Shown here piece after piece: positions 31,974-44,951 of a DNA stretch of 64,000 nt. The notes beneath the pieces are model-generated. The model saw nothing but the letters and a program-made list of their open reading frames with translations. It was not told the origin of the DNA and did no database searches. The first letter of the stretch is position 1. Every line of letters begins with the position of its first letter. This DNA is from Phialophora verrucosa (taxonomy: Eukaryota; Ascomycota; Eurotiomycetes; Chaetothyriales; Herpotrichiellaceae). The DNA lies in contig MSED01000002.1 in the NCBI GenBank assembly GCA_002099365.1, positions 2,604,001 through 2,668,000 of the forward strand, written 5' to 3'. The position numbers were made by a program, and so were the translations under genes.

Positions 31974-33270
31974 AGTGAGTACTGTTTGACTCTTGAAGCT
32001 CCGTAGAGGGCGCGCGTATCAGGATACAGACAGCCTGCGACGATTGAAAAGAGGTTTCAAGACAAATAATCGGCGAAGGCTGGGAGCTGGCAACCTCGAC
32101 ACATCTCATGCGGCTAGTCAGCACCGCCGCCTTTTCGAGCTGGAGACTGGCAAGAACAGCCCGGAACGGCTGCATGAATGCATCGCCTCTGTGCCTCTGA
32201 GGCTGAATCGAGCGGGGTTGCGGCAACACGTGGCAGCGCTCCTGCCGTCTGCCTCGCGAGCATTGCCTCAAGCCGTGCCAAGGGAAGAACCTGTGTGAAA
32301 ACAGCTCGAAGAAATCATCTCGCGGACGAAGCATGGGTTTCTGCCTTGTGTACAGGTCGAAACCGAAAACAGTGCCGGAGAGTGAGGCCATGAGGATACG
32401 AGAGAATGAGACCAAAAGCAACTGATTCGACTAATTACGCCAAGATCGTTTTCGCGCCTCAGCTCAACCGGTCGCTTCTGGTAAGATAGGTGTCTGGTGC
32501 GTGGATGGCTGCCTTTCATACATACCTTCCACAGCAACACTGGCCACTACGAAAGGTATCTCGCCATGATGGCTCTCCCGATGAGACAGGCGGTGAGGTG
32601 CTACACTGCAACGTATCTTTTAGCCACAGCAGGATTGATATGCTTTGATTGCTCTGCGGTGGAACGAATCTCAACTACGTTGTTCGGGATCACGCTGGGA
32701 AGGGCTAATGGGCTGGGACAACTATATTCCCAGTCGAGACACATGGCCTTGTATTACTAATTCCCGGAGCTTGACCTCATCCCATCGTCGCCATGCTTCA
32801 CAGCATATGAGTGAGTTCTACGAGTGAGTCTGCGTCGTGTCTTGATCGGCTGTCTACAGCGGCCGTGCAGAGCGGCAAAGGGTCTCGAAATGCCACCACA
32901 TATTCGGGATGGTTCCACATAATCTCCCCGGCAATGATAAACAGAGACTAAGATCGAAGCCACGTCTCAAAGCCTCACGGACGATGCCATCGCTGAAAGT
33001 GGAACTGCACATGGATCAGTGGCCGCGGCCTGTCCGGATCGATAAACTCGACGCCGTAGCTATACATATGCATGTCAGTCAGAAGAAACACGGTACGGTA
33101 AGCTGGAAATATGATGGTTCAGATGTCTTTTGATTTGCCCGCTGTGTCTTCATCACAATCATGCCCGATTTCATTTCATCATAATGCGCCTGCTTTTGTC
33201 TATGTAGACTTTTTACTCCGAGACCATCTCCTGAAACACATGTCCTTTAAACCGATATCCACGAGATGTC
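31974..33270. other. Intergenic, STAND-type gene to CSC1-type channel
   Basis: About 1.3 kb, including the promoter of the STAND-type gene. A 292-residue frame (32421-31543) extends into that gene in another frame and is taken as a shadow. No other gene, repeat or RNA seen. Confidence 0.4.
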
Positions 33271-36202
33271 CTATCTCTTGCTCCTGAAATAGTCATAACT
33301 CAATTCATCTCTAGGCGTGTTGTCGTGATATTCACTGCCGTCTCGACTTTCCAAGGGCGTCCGGAAGTGATCTAATGCCATGAACTCTCCATTCGGGGTC
33401 CTAACGTCTCCCGCACTTCCCAGAAGATTCGTCCGGTCGTCGTAGGGATCGGGATACGGACCCAGACCGGGTCCGAGGTTGCCAGCAGCAGGAGCTACAG
33501 GCGCGGTTCTAAATTGGGCAGGGACATTGGACTGATCGAACTCTTTGCGATGGATAGCCATGCGCTGAACAGCAGGGGCAGGACTTGAATCCCGAGTACT
33601 TGGAGCTGAACCAAATTCGTTCTTCGCAATCGAATGAGCTGGGGTCTGGGCTCTCGACTCAGACAGCATGTCGTCGCCAGCCTCTGATCGGAAGTCCTCA
33701 CGGTTTTTGTAGTACTGGAAATCTTGTTGTGCCTCGGGAACAAATTCGAAAGGGACGTTCTGAGGCGGTTTGCTAGTCTCGCTCATGGGCTGCATGGCGA
33801 TGTCCGAGAAGGTCATGGATTGCCCTGCTTCCGAGTTGAGGCGGCCGTGATAAATCTCGGCGAGGACGTGTCTGGCTTTAGCATGAACCATCGGCGTCAT
33901 CAGAGGCTGATACAGAGCAGGATGGCCGAATTTCGAAGAGATCTTTTCCGCCTTGCCAGCCTTGCCTTCGGCTGCCATGCGTTCTCGATCTTGCAAGCCA
34001 CCACGAGCATAGTATTTCAAGTCGAGGTCGAAAGACTTCATGCAATACCACTTGAAGGCGACCAAGATGACCAACAGTGGTGCAAGTGCGGCGACAAGGG
34101 TCCATTCCCCTCTCGCTTTCACCACAACAGCAATAACAACGTTCGACAGCATAGTGGCGAAGATCATCCGGTTGAATATCGTTACCCAGAACTGGCCGCC
34201 AGATTCGGTTTTAGTGACGAACACATACATCAAAAGGTACTTTTTCAGAAAAGAGTCGATGGTAAAGTACAATGCCGTGACCACCAGCACGATTGGTTGA
34301 AGTGTGGCATAACAGAGAGCCACCGTGGCGTAGAAAAGGAAGTAGTTGTAATAACTCGCATAGTCGAATGCTGGAGGTGCTGTCCATTCAATATTTTGCC
34401 GGGGTGTAGGTGACATAAATGTCCGTGCGAACCAGACGTAGGTCAACTGCCAGAGTTGCGCCAGATCAGTCGCGGCGCCGAGATTTCGTTGAAGGAGCCA
34501 AGTGACCCAGAAAGGCGAGATCTGGCAGAGCGTCGTTGTGATGACCAAGAAGAATTGGCCCTGTCTCAGAGAAGTCCACAGGTCATTGTTGTTTTTGTTG
34601 TACTGGATCACGATCGTCACATACTGCCAAACAGCAGAGAAAATCGAAAAGACAACCAAGTTGTTGAGGGTGAAGAAACTGTACAAGTTCCGTAAGACGT
34701 GGCGATCTCGGTCAGTCTTGGTCACGTCTCCGGCGCGGACCTGTAGTCGTCTGAAGATAGAGGGAAGAAGCAGATAAAACAGCGAGGTGATGGCAGGGGC
34801 CGCTATACCCTGCACGATCGACCAGCCTGTATGATGCGCTTCGAGCTGAGTTTTGAAGGCCGGCCAGACAAGAGCTAGGTTCGACAGATTGGACAGGAAG
34901 ACGGCGATGCCAGCGTTAATGGGGGTCCAGATAATCGTGAGAACAGCGATCCAGACACCATTCATTATCCGCTTCGTCTTGCGGGTAGATCGAGATAGCT
35001 TCAAGTTGTCCCAGATCAAATCATTCGGCCTTGGTGCGAGTTGAATCTTGGTGCCCTGCGGACGCTTGCTCCGTGCTTGGAATGCCACCGTGTGCGCCTG
35101 AGAAATCTGATCCCAGCTGGCGAAGCCGTAAGGCATGGCATCGCGGTTGTCGACACGATCTCTGACATCGGAAATTTCCATTTCAAGAGCTCGAATTCGG
35201 TCCGTCAGGTAATCAATTGCATCGACCTTGCCTCCGCTAGTCTGGCCTCGATATTTGCTAGGTGCCTTGATCAATGGTCGATTCGGCGGTAATCTGTCTG
35301 GGTTTTTCAAATACTTCGCAAGGACGGACTCGAGTTTCCTCACAGCCTCTTCGTGCTCTTCAATCAAATCTGGCAAGACCTTGACGTTGCGCCCCACCGT
35401 GGTTCTTGGGACCACGCCGGTCGGGTTGACATCATCGGTAATGTGTGCGATGCCTTCATTGTTTCGAAGTTTGGCTGGGATATCACGGAGTAGTAGTGTT
35501 CGGGCATGGAGACTCTTCTGGTAATCCGGGCTGTCGAGGTACGCCCGGCGCAGCTTCAGGATCCGGCGGTAATTGAACCAAAGGAAGTACATAACCACCA
35601 AGTCCATGAGCCATGCGACGACCACCTGAGCCCACAGTGCACCCCCAAAGATAAATAAAGGCGTCATGATGGCGAAGGCATCGAGTCCGTGGGTGATTGC
35701 TTTGTTTCCTTGAGTGATGTTAACTGGTATCATGACGGCGATTCCGATTAAACCCAGGACCAGGAACATATTCCTCAGCATGCGGGTGACTCGTAGAAAA
35801 ACGACGGCGTCCACGCCGATTTTCTCAACCAGAAATGGCTCCGAGGCTTGCCTCACTGGTGCCACCCAACTGAACATGCCCTTCCCAATCGGCGGAGGAG
35901 CATGATCTTTGTCTGCATTTTTCAGTCGTGGGGCGTAGACGACGTTGTTTCGAGGACGAATGAGGCAGAAAAGGAGGGCGAGACCAGCGCTGATGCCGAG
36001 TGAAGTTGCTAGAGAAGCCCAAAAGGCGCCGGTTTGAAGCTGCGAGAGAGGTCAGCGGATGAGTCTCCAAGAGAGCTTTGGGGGTACATACTGAAGCTTG
36101 AAAAGGGTTGGCAATCAACTGGAGGACCTGCTCTCCCGGTGAAAGATTGGCATCTGGAGTGAATGATGTTTGGCGTGGGTACAGTGCCCGAGCCACCGAC
36201 AT
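33271..36202 (-). CDS. CSC1/OSCA/TMEM63-type hyperosmolality-gated cation channel
   Basis: Two exons, 36202-36092 and 36039-33271, give about 959 residues. The 52-nt intron starts GTATGT, has a CTGAC branch site and ends CGCAG; it lies just before the first transmembrane helix. Layout: late-exocytosis-type N-terminal TM region (about residues 38-200, including LCFIRPRN-like LFCLIRPRN and VYAPRL), a cytosolic domain, then the seven-TM RSN1_7TM core (about 390-690; for example PTPRQNIEWTAPPAFDYASYYNYF region), and a hydrophilic tail of about 230 residues. The family forms calcium-permeable, osmotically gated channels in plasma or endomembranes. The first in-frame ATG at 36202 is used because upstream frames start only at TTG. 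Confidence 0.92.
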
Positions 36203-37522
36203 GTTGTTCTGGAGGTCTTGTCTCTGCAACGCAGAACTTCACTCGTAAGAAGAAACTCGCATAATATGGCAGCAAGCCCGCAGTTATTGACGATTACGGG
36301 TCCGATGGCTCGATAGGATGCTTTCCCGCAGTCCTTCTGAGTACAATGGATTTCCGGGTTGGGAACAAAGACAATGGCGTTTGGTTCAGGAGGTCGTGTC
36401 CGGACTTCAGCGAGAGACAATGACACGTGGAAGCAATCTGTCTATGCGAAACAAAAGAGTATTGGAAGCGAATGTGTTGCTGATGTGAGAATGAGAATGG
36501 ATCTGTACAAAAATACCTAAGAACTGGGAAGACGAAGGTGTTTCAGAGGCAACTAGAGGCGTAAAAATGGTTCGTGGTGCAGTGTCGCGCTTCGCCGAAT
36601 CTCCCATTTGAGAGTTTTGAAACAACCATGAGACCCTTGTCTGTCCCAACGCTTATGATGCCAGCCAAGGGAGGTGTTCAGGGCCCTGGGGCTGCCAATT
36701 GGCCCTCGCCGAATCCTTCGGTTAGGTAGCTGCCCCCACTGGATCTAACGTCTTTTAGCCTTTGTTTTTGTGCCGAAGTGCATGCAGCAGTGAGGGCTGC
36801 GGTGTGGTGGTATGTTCCACAGAATTTTCCGCAGTTTTCCCTCGCTGGAAAAATCTCTCATTCGCCAGGTGTCAGTGAACTTGCTCGCAGTTGCTCCATC
36901 TCACTTCAGCGGCGCCATCGCGATCGAGACGAAGAATGCACCGATGATCGACAGTTGTCGGGTGCAAACTCTTCCATACCTTTCCAACGTGCACATGTCG
37001 TGCAGAGAACTCTGTCTAGAGCACTCCACCACATGCAGAATGATGCTGCAACCCCGCCGCAAACGACCGCCATCGCGATTCATTGCCCTGCCTACTTTAC
37101 TGGTACCCAGTAATCGAACAAATACTCACTCGTTAGGGGACGGGATATTGATTCCCGCTGATGTCATCTGATATGGGCCAAAATAACATGCTCTGTAGGA
37201 TTCTCCAGGCTACCTCGATCCGTGAAAAGGTCATGATATTGTTGGGCTACTTCCGAAAGGAAGCAAGAGGCCACGAGATATCGCTAGACACCGATCAGAT
37301 CAGAAACGCAGAGAAATGTTGTTCGATAGGGTGATCGTCCACCAAAGTTGCCGCCACGTCCAATGACCTGTTCTCTTCTCTCGCTTCCTCGCTCATTCTT
37401 GCCTTGTCGCATACTGGGTATCGGTGCGTGTGATCGAGCCGTGGAGCGCACTGATGGTGCAACCTCCATAATAAATACTGGGCACCGACTGGGTAGAAGG
37501 TGCAAAAGGACCTCGGGGGTCT
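36203..37522. other. Intergenic, CSC1-type channel upstream region
   Basis: About 1.3 kb between the channel start and the GrpB-like stop, both minus strand. Overlapping short frames only; no domain seen. Confidence 0.4.
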
Positions 37523-38098
37523 TCAGCGAGGCCACCGTCCCCACGCCTCCGTCTCGGTCACCTTGTTCAACTGTCTGATCTCCTCTCTTTCCTCCTCACC
37601 CACCCCCGCCTTCTCCAGTATCCAGGCAATGATGTCGTTTTTCGCTTCGCAGTATTCGTCGACGTTCCTCCACTCCTGCTGGCTCAGCTCCAGCTTCTTC
37701 GTCCCGTAAGCATCTCTCACAGCCGGATCGCTTCGACAGACATCTCTGACTCCAAGTTGATTCCTGATACTTTGACACTCCCTTACAGAGACGTATAGAT
37801 TCCTCGTCGGAGCCACTCCAGGTTTGCGGAATGCGTGCCTGTCGGGAATACCCATTTCGCCCATGTAGGCATACCCGCCTTTAGTCGTCAAGGCTTCAAT
37901 CGCAGCGGGGATATCCTCCCGCTCGCTGATCACCGACAGGTCGATGGTGGGTTTCGCTGCGAGTCCGGGGACGGATGTGCTCCCGACGTGTTCTATGCTG
38001 ATGTACCTGACCCCATGGAGGATTGCTTCAAGCTCGGACTTCAGGTCTCGGAACTGGATTGCCCAGGCCGGGTTGTAGAGCTCGACGATGACTTTCAT
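37523..38098 (-). CDS. GrpB/UPF0157 family protein (nucleotidyltransferase-like fold)
   Basis: Single-exon 191-residue frame. The signature IEHVGSTSVPGLAAKPTIDL near residues 34-53 is characteristic of the GrpB family, which has the nucleotidyltransferase fold with a GS motif and acidic residues; YNPAW near the start and NDIIAWILEKAG near the end also fit. Biochemical role in fungi is not established; bacterial relatives occur alone or fused to dephospho-CoA kinase. Cytosolic, no signal or membrane segment. Unrelated to its neighbours as far as I can see. Confidence 0.88.
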   Translation of the reverse strand: MKVIVELYNPAWAIQFRDLKSELEAILHGVRYISIEHVGSTSVPGLAAKPTIDLSVISEREDIPAAIEALTTKGGYAYMGEMGIPDRHAFRKPGVAPTRNLYVSVRECQSIRNQLGVRDVCRSDPAVRDAYGTKKLELSQQEWRNVDEYCEAKNDIIAWILEKAGVGEEEREEIRQLNKVTETEAWGRWPR

Positions 38099-38481
38099 GT
38101 TGCCCAGGTGCTAAGCACGACAGGGCCGCTGCAGGTGCCATGATCAAATCTCAGTCGTGGTGCTAGATTATAAGCTGTGCTATGAGTCACCGTGCGTTAC
38201 GATGTTGCTTTTCGCGTCCATGCGCCTTTCCTCTTTCGATGTCACGAACTTGGCGCGTGTGGCTTTTTCTAGAAGACATGGAATGAATACATGAAGAGTG
38301 GAATGACACGGTAGCAGACTCATTTTGCAAAGGGAAACTGGAGAGTTACTAAGAATTGGTTGAATGGGAAACATGTTATGCACTCAATGGCGCCGTTCCA
38401 GAATCAGATCACAGTAATGAACTGTCTATTATGGGCATATGGAAATACCCTTGTGCAGATGCTCTACCTCTCCCAGCGATT
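38099..38481. other. Intergenic
   Basis: 383 nt between the GrpB-like start and the oxalate decarboxylase-like stop. Nothing recognisable. Confidence 0.4.
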
Positions 38482-40134
38482 CTAGGATAATCTTGAATCC
38501 CTGCTGTAGCCCATATGCTCCTTCCTCTTCACAACTGCCGACGGCCCGACTGTGAAATTGGTGGTCGAGTAGTTCGCGTTTCCAGGCACGATGTAGTTCT
38601 TTACCTTAGGTAAACGACTGATGAGGCTTTGCGGCAGATGCAACGTGTCCGACACCACATTTGCAGGTGTCAAGCCTAGCCATTGGCTCACGCTCATGTC
38701 CTGATATTGAGGAGCTTGCAGGACCTCCATGTAGCGGACTGTCGTGTTCCCGGTATTCTCAATATAATGAGCATTTTCAACTGGGATATACCCGACATCT
38801 CCTGCTTGAAAGTCAAAGGTGCGAGATGACTCTGGGGCGGTGAAACTCGTAATTCGTGCGTTTCCGGCTAGGAAGAAGTTCCATTCGTCAGACGTCAAAT
38901 GCCAATGAATCTCCCGCATTGCTCCTGGCTCGATGGTGAAGAATCCCACGGAGAAGTTCTCTGCGACCGGAAAGACTGTCGGGTCGACAATTTTGATCGT
39001 ACCACCTGGAACTTGCAAAGGTTCTTGTTGAGATAGGTGGTAGGTGTAGGCTTGATCAGAGGGCACCTGGCCCGCAGGCCCAAGAACACTCTGTTGGACC
39101 TCGGTGAGATTTTCTGGATAAGGCGCAGCATTGAAGATGTATCTCTCGTCTTGGGGAAGGTCGTCAAAATCGCTGATGTCCGTCTGAAAGTTCTTCGCCA
39201 GGACTTCCCTAGGATTTCGCAGGAACAGCTCTGATACAAGGTCTGTCGCATCCTCGGAGAAGTCGCCCTGGCTAAAAACAAGGAGAAATTCAACTCCATC
39301 TGGGCTTGCCTGAATCGAGTGCGGGATCCCAGCAGGGAAGAACCACAGATCACCGGCCTGAATATCGTCCACGTAAGTGCGGCCTGCTGGGTCTACAGCG
39401 GAAATCCTCGCACTGCCGTTGAAGATATAGGACCACTCATTCGCGGAATGCCAATGCAGTTCCCTGTGCGCATTCGGAGCTAGCCTCATATCTGGAGACT
39501 TCTGTTAGTTTGAGTTAACATTGGCGAAACCATGATAGAAATCCGTCACGAAGAAAAACAGTTTGGAGGCCGGGTACGTACCAACACCAGCCATGCTCTG
39601 AGATATCGGGAGCTCGTCAATGTTTTGCTGTCGCGCATACCCCGGGTTGTCGCCACCAGTGCCAGAGCGAGCGCTCGATAGACCCATTGGCCATTTGAAG
39701 TTTGGCGAATCCCCTGCATCGGTCCCAGGCCGGGCAAAAGCATTAGGATTCAGGCGATCATAAGGCGCATTGAATCCTGTATAATCGCTAGCCCCGTTAC
39801 CTCCTCGAATTGCCTGCGGGTATTCCTCGTTCGTGAAATCGAGTATCATGCCATTGTCGGCAGGGGCCTCCTGATTCGGCACCAGCGTATAGGTTGGCTG
39901 ACTCACAGATTCTGTCGTCACGGAAATGATGTTGCTTTCAGGCCCCAGGAGGGAGGTGGTAGGCCACGCGCTTCCACCGCTGGTCAACGTCATGGGGTTA
40001 CTTGCTTGTAGGGCACTGCTGCTTGACTGGGAGCCAATGCCACCTTCAGGTCCGCTAACCCCGCCACTCTGTTGAGGTGTTGGGGCGCCAAAAGCGCTAT
40101 AGAAAGCTAACGTGGCAACGAGGAACATGGACAT
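38482..40134 (-). CDS. Bicupin, oxalate decarboxylase-like, secreted
   Basis: Two exons, 40134-39582 and 39491-38482, give about 520 residues. The 90-nt intron starts GTACGT and ends CTCCAG and joins the halves of the first cupin. A short signal peptide (MSMFLVATLAFYSAFGA) is followed by about 140 Ser/Gly/Pro-rich residues. Cupin 1 has HWHSANEW as metal ligands and a later PAGIPHS; cupin 2 has HWHLTSDEW and AGDVGYIPVENAHY. The paired HxH..E..H sets bind manganese in oxalate decarboxylase, which converts oxalate to formate and CO2; other bicupins (oxalate oxidase-like) are possible since the lid loop cannot be judged. Likely wall-associated or extracellular acid detoxification. Confidence 0.88.
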
Positions 40135-41107
40135 CGTTGGCAGTATTGTGTATGTACCTGCTCATAAGTAGGAGCGACAGAAGGCCTTGCCGGAAGAGAC
40201 AAGCCTTTATAACATATACCCATTTTGCATCATCCTTATCGTCATCAGTGTTTTCTTGGCCCTCCCGACTTGCACGGACCATGAGCTGCGGTTCGTAGGG
40301 TTAGTACGGCTGCCGGGAAGCCCATGGAAGAATATCTCCAGAATCTGGAATGACGAAACAAGGTTCAGGTTTGAGGAGAGGGCCGGAGGAAGATCTAATT
40401 CCTGCGTTCCTGCATGTGCAACATCAAAGAGTGGACCGAGCCACCCTTACCTCTTCCTTCACATACCACCGGCAATCATGCATCGGCAGCTTTGTGACAA
40501 ACTTTGGTTAGGGCACACAGGAACTTGATTGTGCTTTCTGCTCTCACCATCAAAGTTCACCCAGTCTCGCAGCCCGCGAATAACCACCCACAAACTAAGC
40601 AAGCAATATTTTGCCTACGGAGCGAAGGAACTTGATCTCTTCCATGCGGCAATCTCTCCATGATTCATCATCTGCTTAAGCGACACTCGTGACAAATGAA
40701 GGAGACAAAGTTGACAGGCTTCACCGGATATGAGGTCAGTCTTCTAATACGGTCATATAGAGCAGGACCTTTCGGCACTTGAAATCAGACGTCATGACCT
40801 GCGAGATATTCAGAAGGTCGTCGGTGTGACAGGATTAATTTTGTAGCGGCTGTGCAGCGAAATACTGCGCTTCCGGAAGGTGAAGCGGCGAAACCGCAAA
40901 GAATGGTCACATGAGGACGCGTCAAGGAAGCGCGATTGCGACCAGACCGGAACAACTTCGGCGGGTTCTTTCTGGATCGTTTATGCAGAAGGCGCTCGAT
41001 CAACCGGCAAGCCAGGTAACACCATATCACACAGTCCTCACTCTCCACTCACGTCTGTGGATCGAGACCATGGACTGAGGCTGGGTGCACTTTGATGTGC
41101 TGCAAAA
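40135..41107. other. Divergent promoter region, bicupin / MUS81
   Basis: About 970 nt between divergent starts. No convincing coding frame; nothing else seen. Confidence 0.4.
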
Positions 41108-43082
41108 ATGCCTGAGGAATGTATGAACCCGTTGCTGGCGGGATGGCTGAAGGAATGGATGGATCAAGCCAAAGAACGGAGTGCCAAAAGCTATACTGTG
41201 TATGGTGCCCCGCTGTTGCTTTGCTGGTGGCAGTACTGACTTGAGAAAAAGTTACAAGAAAGCATACAGCTCGATGATTGCATGCCCGATACGGTTCAGC
41301 CACCCTTCTGAAGCCCTTTCGCTCAATGGCCTCGGCCCGAAACTTTGTGACAGACTCACAGACAAGCTGAAAGAGCACTGTGTACAAAATGGACTGCCTA
41401 TGCCTACGAAAAATAGGCGCAGGGCGAAAAGGGCATCGGAGGCTATAGCGTCAGATGAGGCGGCAGCGATTGAAGCTGAGCAATCCTCTCCGGTCCAAAA
41501 GAAGCGCAGGGCTCAGCCGTACGTGCCAAAGTACCGGTCTGGTGCCTACGGCCTGATCATGGCTTTGGGCACACTGGACCGGACCAGTAATCAGGCTATT
41601 CCAAAGGCAGACCTTATCAGCCTGGCACAAGAGCACTGTGACTCGAGCTACACTGTCCCAAGCGATACCACAAAGTACTTTACCGCGTGGAACTCCATTC
41701 AAACACTGGAATCGAAAGAGCTTGTATGCACCAAGGGTCACCCTACCAAAAAATACTATCTGTCAGACGAAGGATGGCAGGTTGCAGATGGCATCAAGGC
41801 CAACGAAGAAGGTCGTCCAGTAAGGAAATTGATACAGAACAAGAGAAGACCAGCCCGGGAAGAGACTATTTCGAGATCAGCCACACCTGACCTAGTCATA
41901 AAACGAAAGCCTACAGCCGCTCATCCAGGCAACGTTTCGAGACCAACCACGCTTGAGCCGCATTCAAGTCGTTCCTCACCAGCTCTTCAGCCACAGCACG
42001 GCAGACCGAAGATGCCAGGTGCCCAAGAGACCTCTGATATCCTCGATCTGGTATCTGCTTCGGAGAACGACTGGCCGGATTCGGAGCCAGAGATGAGTTT
42101 AGCAAATATAAGAGAAGGCCGGACTGTTCAAAGGCCAACGAGCGCCGGCTCCTCTATAGGAGACACCATCGTTTTACCAGCCGGATCATTTGAGGTGAAA
42201 ATTGTGCTCGATATGCGTGAGGTCCGCAGTGTAACTGACCGAGACTATATCTCTGACGAACTCAAGAAGATCGGTGTCAGTCCGATTATCCGCTCGCTAC
42301 CCCTGGGTGACGTGCTGTGGGTCGCAGAAGTCAGCCCATTGTACAACGATAACCTCAAGGGTGCCAATGTCGATGACGAGGGAGACGGCAAGATCGAAAT
42401 TGTACTAGAGCACATTCTTGAGCGCAAGCGACTGGATGATTTGATCAGCAGTATCAAAGACGGTCGGTTCCACGAGCAGAAATTCCGGCTTCACAAATCT
42501 GGCATCAAGAACGTCACATATCTGGTGGAGGAGTACTCTGTCTCACAGGAGAGAATGGATAAATATGGTGATGCTGTCGAGAGCGCAATTGCAAGTATGC
42601 AAGTTGTCGATAACTTCTTCGTCAAGCAGACCACGAAGCTCGACGACACTATTTCCTACTTGGCGCGCATGACCAAAACCCTGAAAGCATTATACGAGGC
42701 AAGGGACATCAATGTGATACCTGCTCAAAGCTTCGAGGCTGAAGCGGTCACATTAATGTTGGACCGCCTCCGAAAAACCTCGCCAAACAGAGTATTTGGC
42801 ATGACATTTTCGGTGTTCAGTGCCATGTGCGACAAGTCTGAGAGCATGACACTGAGAGACGTTTATCTCAAGATGTTGATGTGCATCAGAGGCGTGACAG
42901 GAGAGAAGGCTGTCGAGATACAGAAGAACTGGCCCACTCCCCGTGCATTAGCTGAGGCGTACGAAGGACGCGAAAAAGGGTCGTCACGGGATTCGATGAT
43001 AAGCGATCGACTGGGGAACGCAATCCCAAGGAAGAAGGTGGCCAAAACACTCAGTGCTAAAATTGCAGAGATATGGGCATGA
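41108..43082 (+). CDS. MUS81: MUS81 structure-specific endonuclease catalytic subunit
   Basis: Two exons, 41108-41199 and 41252-43082, give about 640 residues. The 52-nt intron starts GTATGG and ends AAAAAG; joining makes SYTVYKKAYSSM. Residues 1-90 form the helix-hairpin-helix domain (NPLLAGWLKEWM at the start, LNGLGPKLCDRL later), followed by a winged-helix region (YGLIMALGTLDR) and a disordered linker. The XPF-type nuclease domain is at about 345-480 with DMREVRS and the catalytic ERKRLDDL. With EME1/MMS4 it cuts branched DNA such as 3' flaps, stalled forks and nicked Holliday junctions in the nucleus. Length is normal for the family. Confidence 0.94.
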
Positions 43083-43874
43083 GAGTCTTCTGCGTGCACA
43101 TCTCAAGGGGCCTCAATCACGATTTACGAAGACACGAACGCCTCTACATAAGCATATTACCATTCACTAACAGGAGCCAGTCTGGGCATTGCGACGGCGT
43201 CCAGTAAGCATCTATCACTTCTGACCTGCGAATACAATGTACTCGGCCCCGCGCGAAGCTTCATACGAGTAGTCTGATGATACGCTCTGGGCTTACACCG
43301 CACCGCAAATCGCTTCAAGTTGCAGCCATGCCCTAGAGACAACTCAGTAGCTTAGGTCAACACGGCTCGGGTACCGGCACAATGATCGCCATAAGCTTAT
43401 GTGAAGCCATCACAAGCTTTGGCTCGGCTATTCTTTACAATGAGGTACGTGATTCCGAGACGGCTAAAGGGCCTTTTCAGGCTTCCCAGATACCCCACAT
43501 GCGGGAGACGAATGTAGAGCTGGGGAAAGATCAACATGCATATGGACGCTACCACTAGCACTGCGACCTTGGTATCCTGTGACTTAATGACCATGAGACC
43601 CTCCATGCTGTCGCCAAACTTCTTCAATGTGGACAGAGAAGTCCGTCGACGTTCGTATTCCTACGGGCATCTGCAGGGCGCTTGACGCCAAGCGTAATTC
43701 AAGCTGGGACGAGCAACGATCCCTGCTGTTAAAGGATAGAGCGCAGAACAGTCGGCAGGTGTGAGGCGGGCCCCTCCAAGGGCAAGCACATGTCCCTGCG
43801 TCTCACCAAGAAACTCGATCACAACTCAAGTATCTGTCCGGACCGCTTGAGGCGATAGTCATCCGATTTCCACG
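43083..43874. other. Intergenic, MUS81 to four-TM protein
   Basis: About 790 nt. A 76-residue minus-strand frame (43627-43397) has one hydrophobic stretch but no family resemblance; not called. No repeat or RNA seen. Confidence 0.4.
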
Positions 43875-44565
43875 ATGCTTGGTATCGAAGGCCTCGCCGA
43901 TGCCTCGTTTAAAGGGGACGAACGTTGGCGAAAAGCGGCCAAATGGACAGGCTGCGCGCCCTGGCTTGTTCTTGCCATCGGCGTACTCAGTATGGCGGAG
44001 ATAGCGCTGGGAGCCGTGTGGATTGCTTCAATGAAGACAGACCTCAACTTGTACGTTCTGGACCTCACAAACACCGGATGGCATTATAGCCGCGAGTAAT
44101 AGGAAGCTGACAGTGCAATACAGCGGCCAAGTTATCCAACCCATCCTCATACCGGGCCTCGCATTCTTCAACGCGATCCCTTCGCTTCACTTGCATGTCC
44201 TCGCTCGAGTCAACCCGCCGCGACTGGCATTATGGTTCTCGACCACATTTAGCATAATACACTTCGTCAGCTCTATCCTCTTCCTCGGAGCTTGCGTCAA
44301 CAACCATGCCAATGGCCCGTTACAGCGAAACGAATGTCCCTCAGGAACGGGCGGGAATGGAAGTATCTGGGATGTCATGGTGACACTGCAATTTATCAGT
44401 GCGATATTGTATGGACTCGTTGCGGCTATGGCGTGGAAGGTCAAACAGGTTCTTGAAGCGAGGGATGAAAGAATCGCCGAAGGGACAGAGATGGTTAGCC
44501 AGGAAGAGAAGGAGAGACGTGAGAGTGAGGCGAGGGAGAGGTGGAAGTATCTTTCTGCTGGTTGA
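43875..44565 (+). CDS. Four-transmembrane protein, unassigned (MARVEL-like layout)
   Basis: Two exons, 43875-44050 and 44124-44565, give about 205 residues. The 73-nt intron starts GTACGT, has a GCTGAC branch site and ends TACAG. Four hydrophobic helices are visible at about residues 27-50, 62-82, 88-110 and 136-155, followed by a charged, Glu/Arg-rich C-terminal tail of about 40 residues. The spacing resembles fungal MARVEL-type proteins of the plasma membrane or secretory pathway, but no diagnostic motif is present, so the function is unknown. Confidence 0.78.
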
Positions 44566-44951
44566 ATGGCCGCACCGTTGCCTCGATCTGCAAAAGCCAT
44601 ACATGTTACTGCCGGTGCATTGTCTCGGCTTATGTGTCACGCCAGTTTACGAGTTATACAATCCAGCGATATAAACAACCAGGCCTCATGTTGGTGTATT
44701 AATCTGTGGGAAGAGGCAGTGAAGAATGCCACGCTGCTTTAGTGAAGGCAAGTGCTTGGCAGACTGCAAATCCACTCGCCATCGATCGCATCTTGCGTCC
44801 GCCTCGATCCCGCTTTGGGTGTTTGTTTGCATCTCGACGCAGTCCTCATCCTCACTTCCGCGCGCGCCTATTCCACATGGCCTTACAACTAGCATCGTCA
44901 AGACAGTGTATCAGGTAGCATGCAAGGGGCAAGCATGCGAGTGTGCGCGCC
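44566..44951. other. Intergenic
   Basis: 386 nt between two same-strand genes; presumably 3' UTR and promoter. Nothing recognisable. Confidence 0.4.

Noticed and set aside
31543..32421. 292-residue minus-strand frame overlapping the start of the STAND-type gene
   Set aside because: It runs in a different frame of the same strand through sequence that clearly encodes the STAND-type N-terminal domain; no domain or start support.
43397..43627. 76-residue minus-strand frame with a hydrophobic helix
   Set aside because: Short, starts and stops without context, and no family resemblance; a chance frame is more likely.
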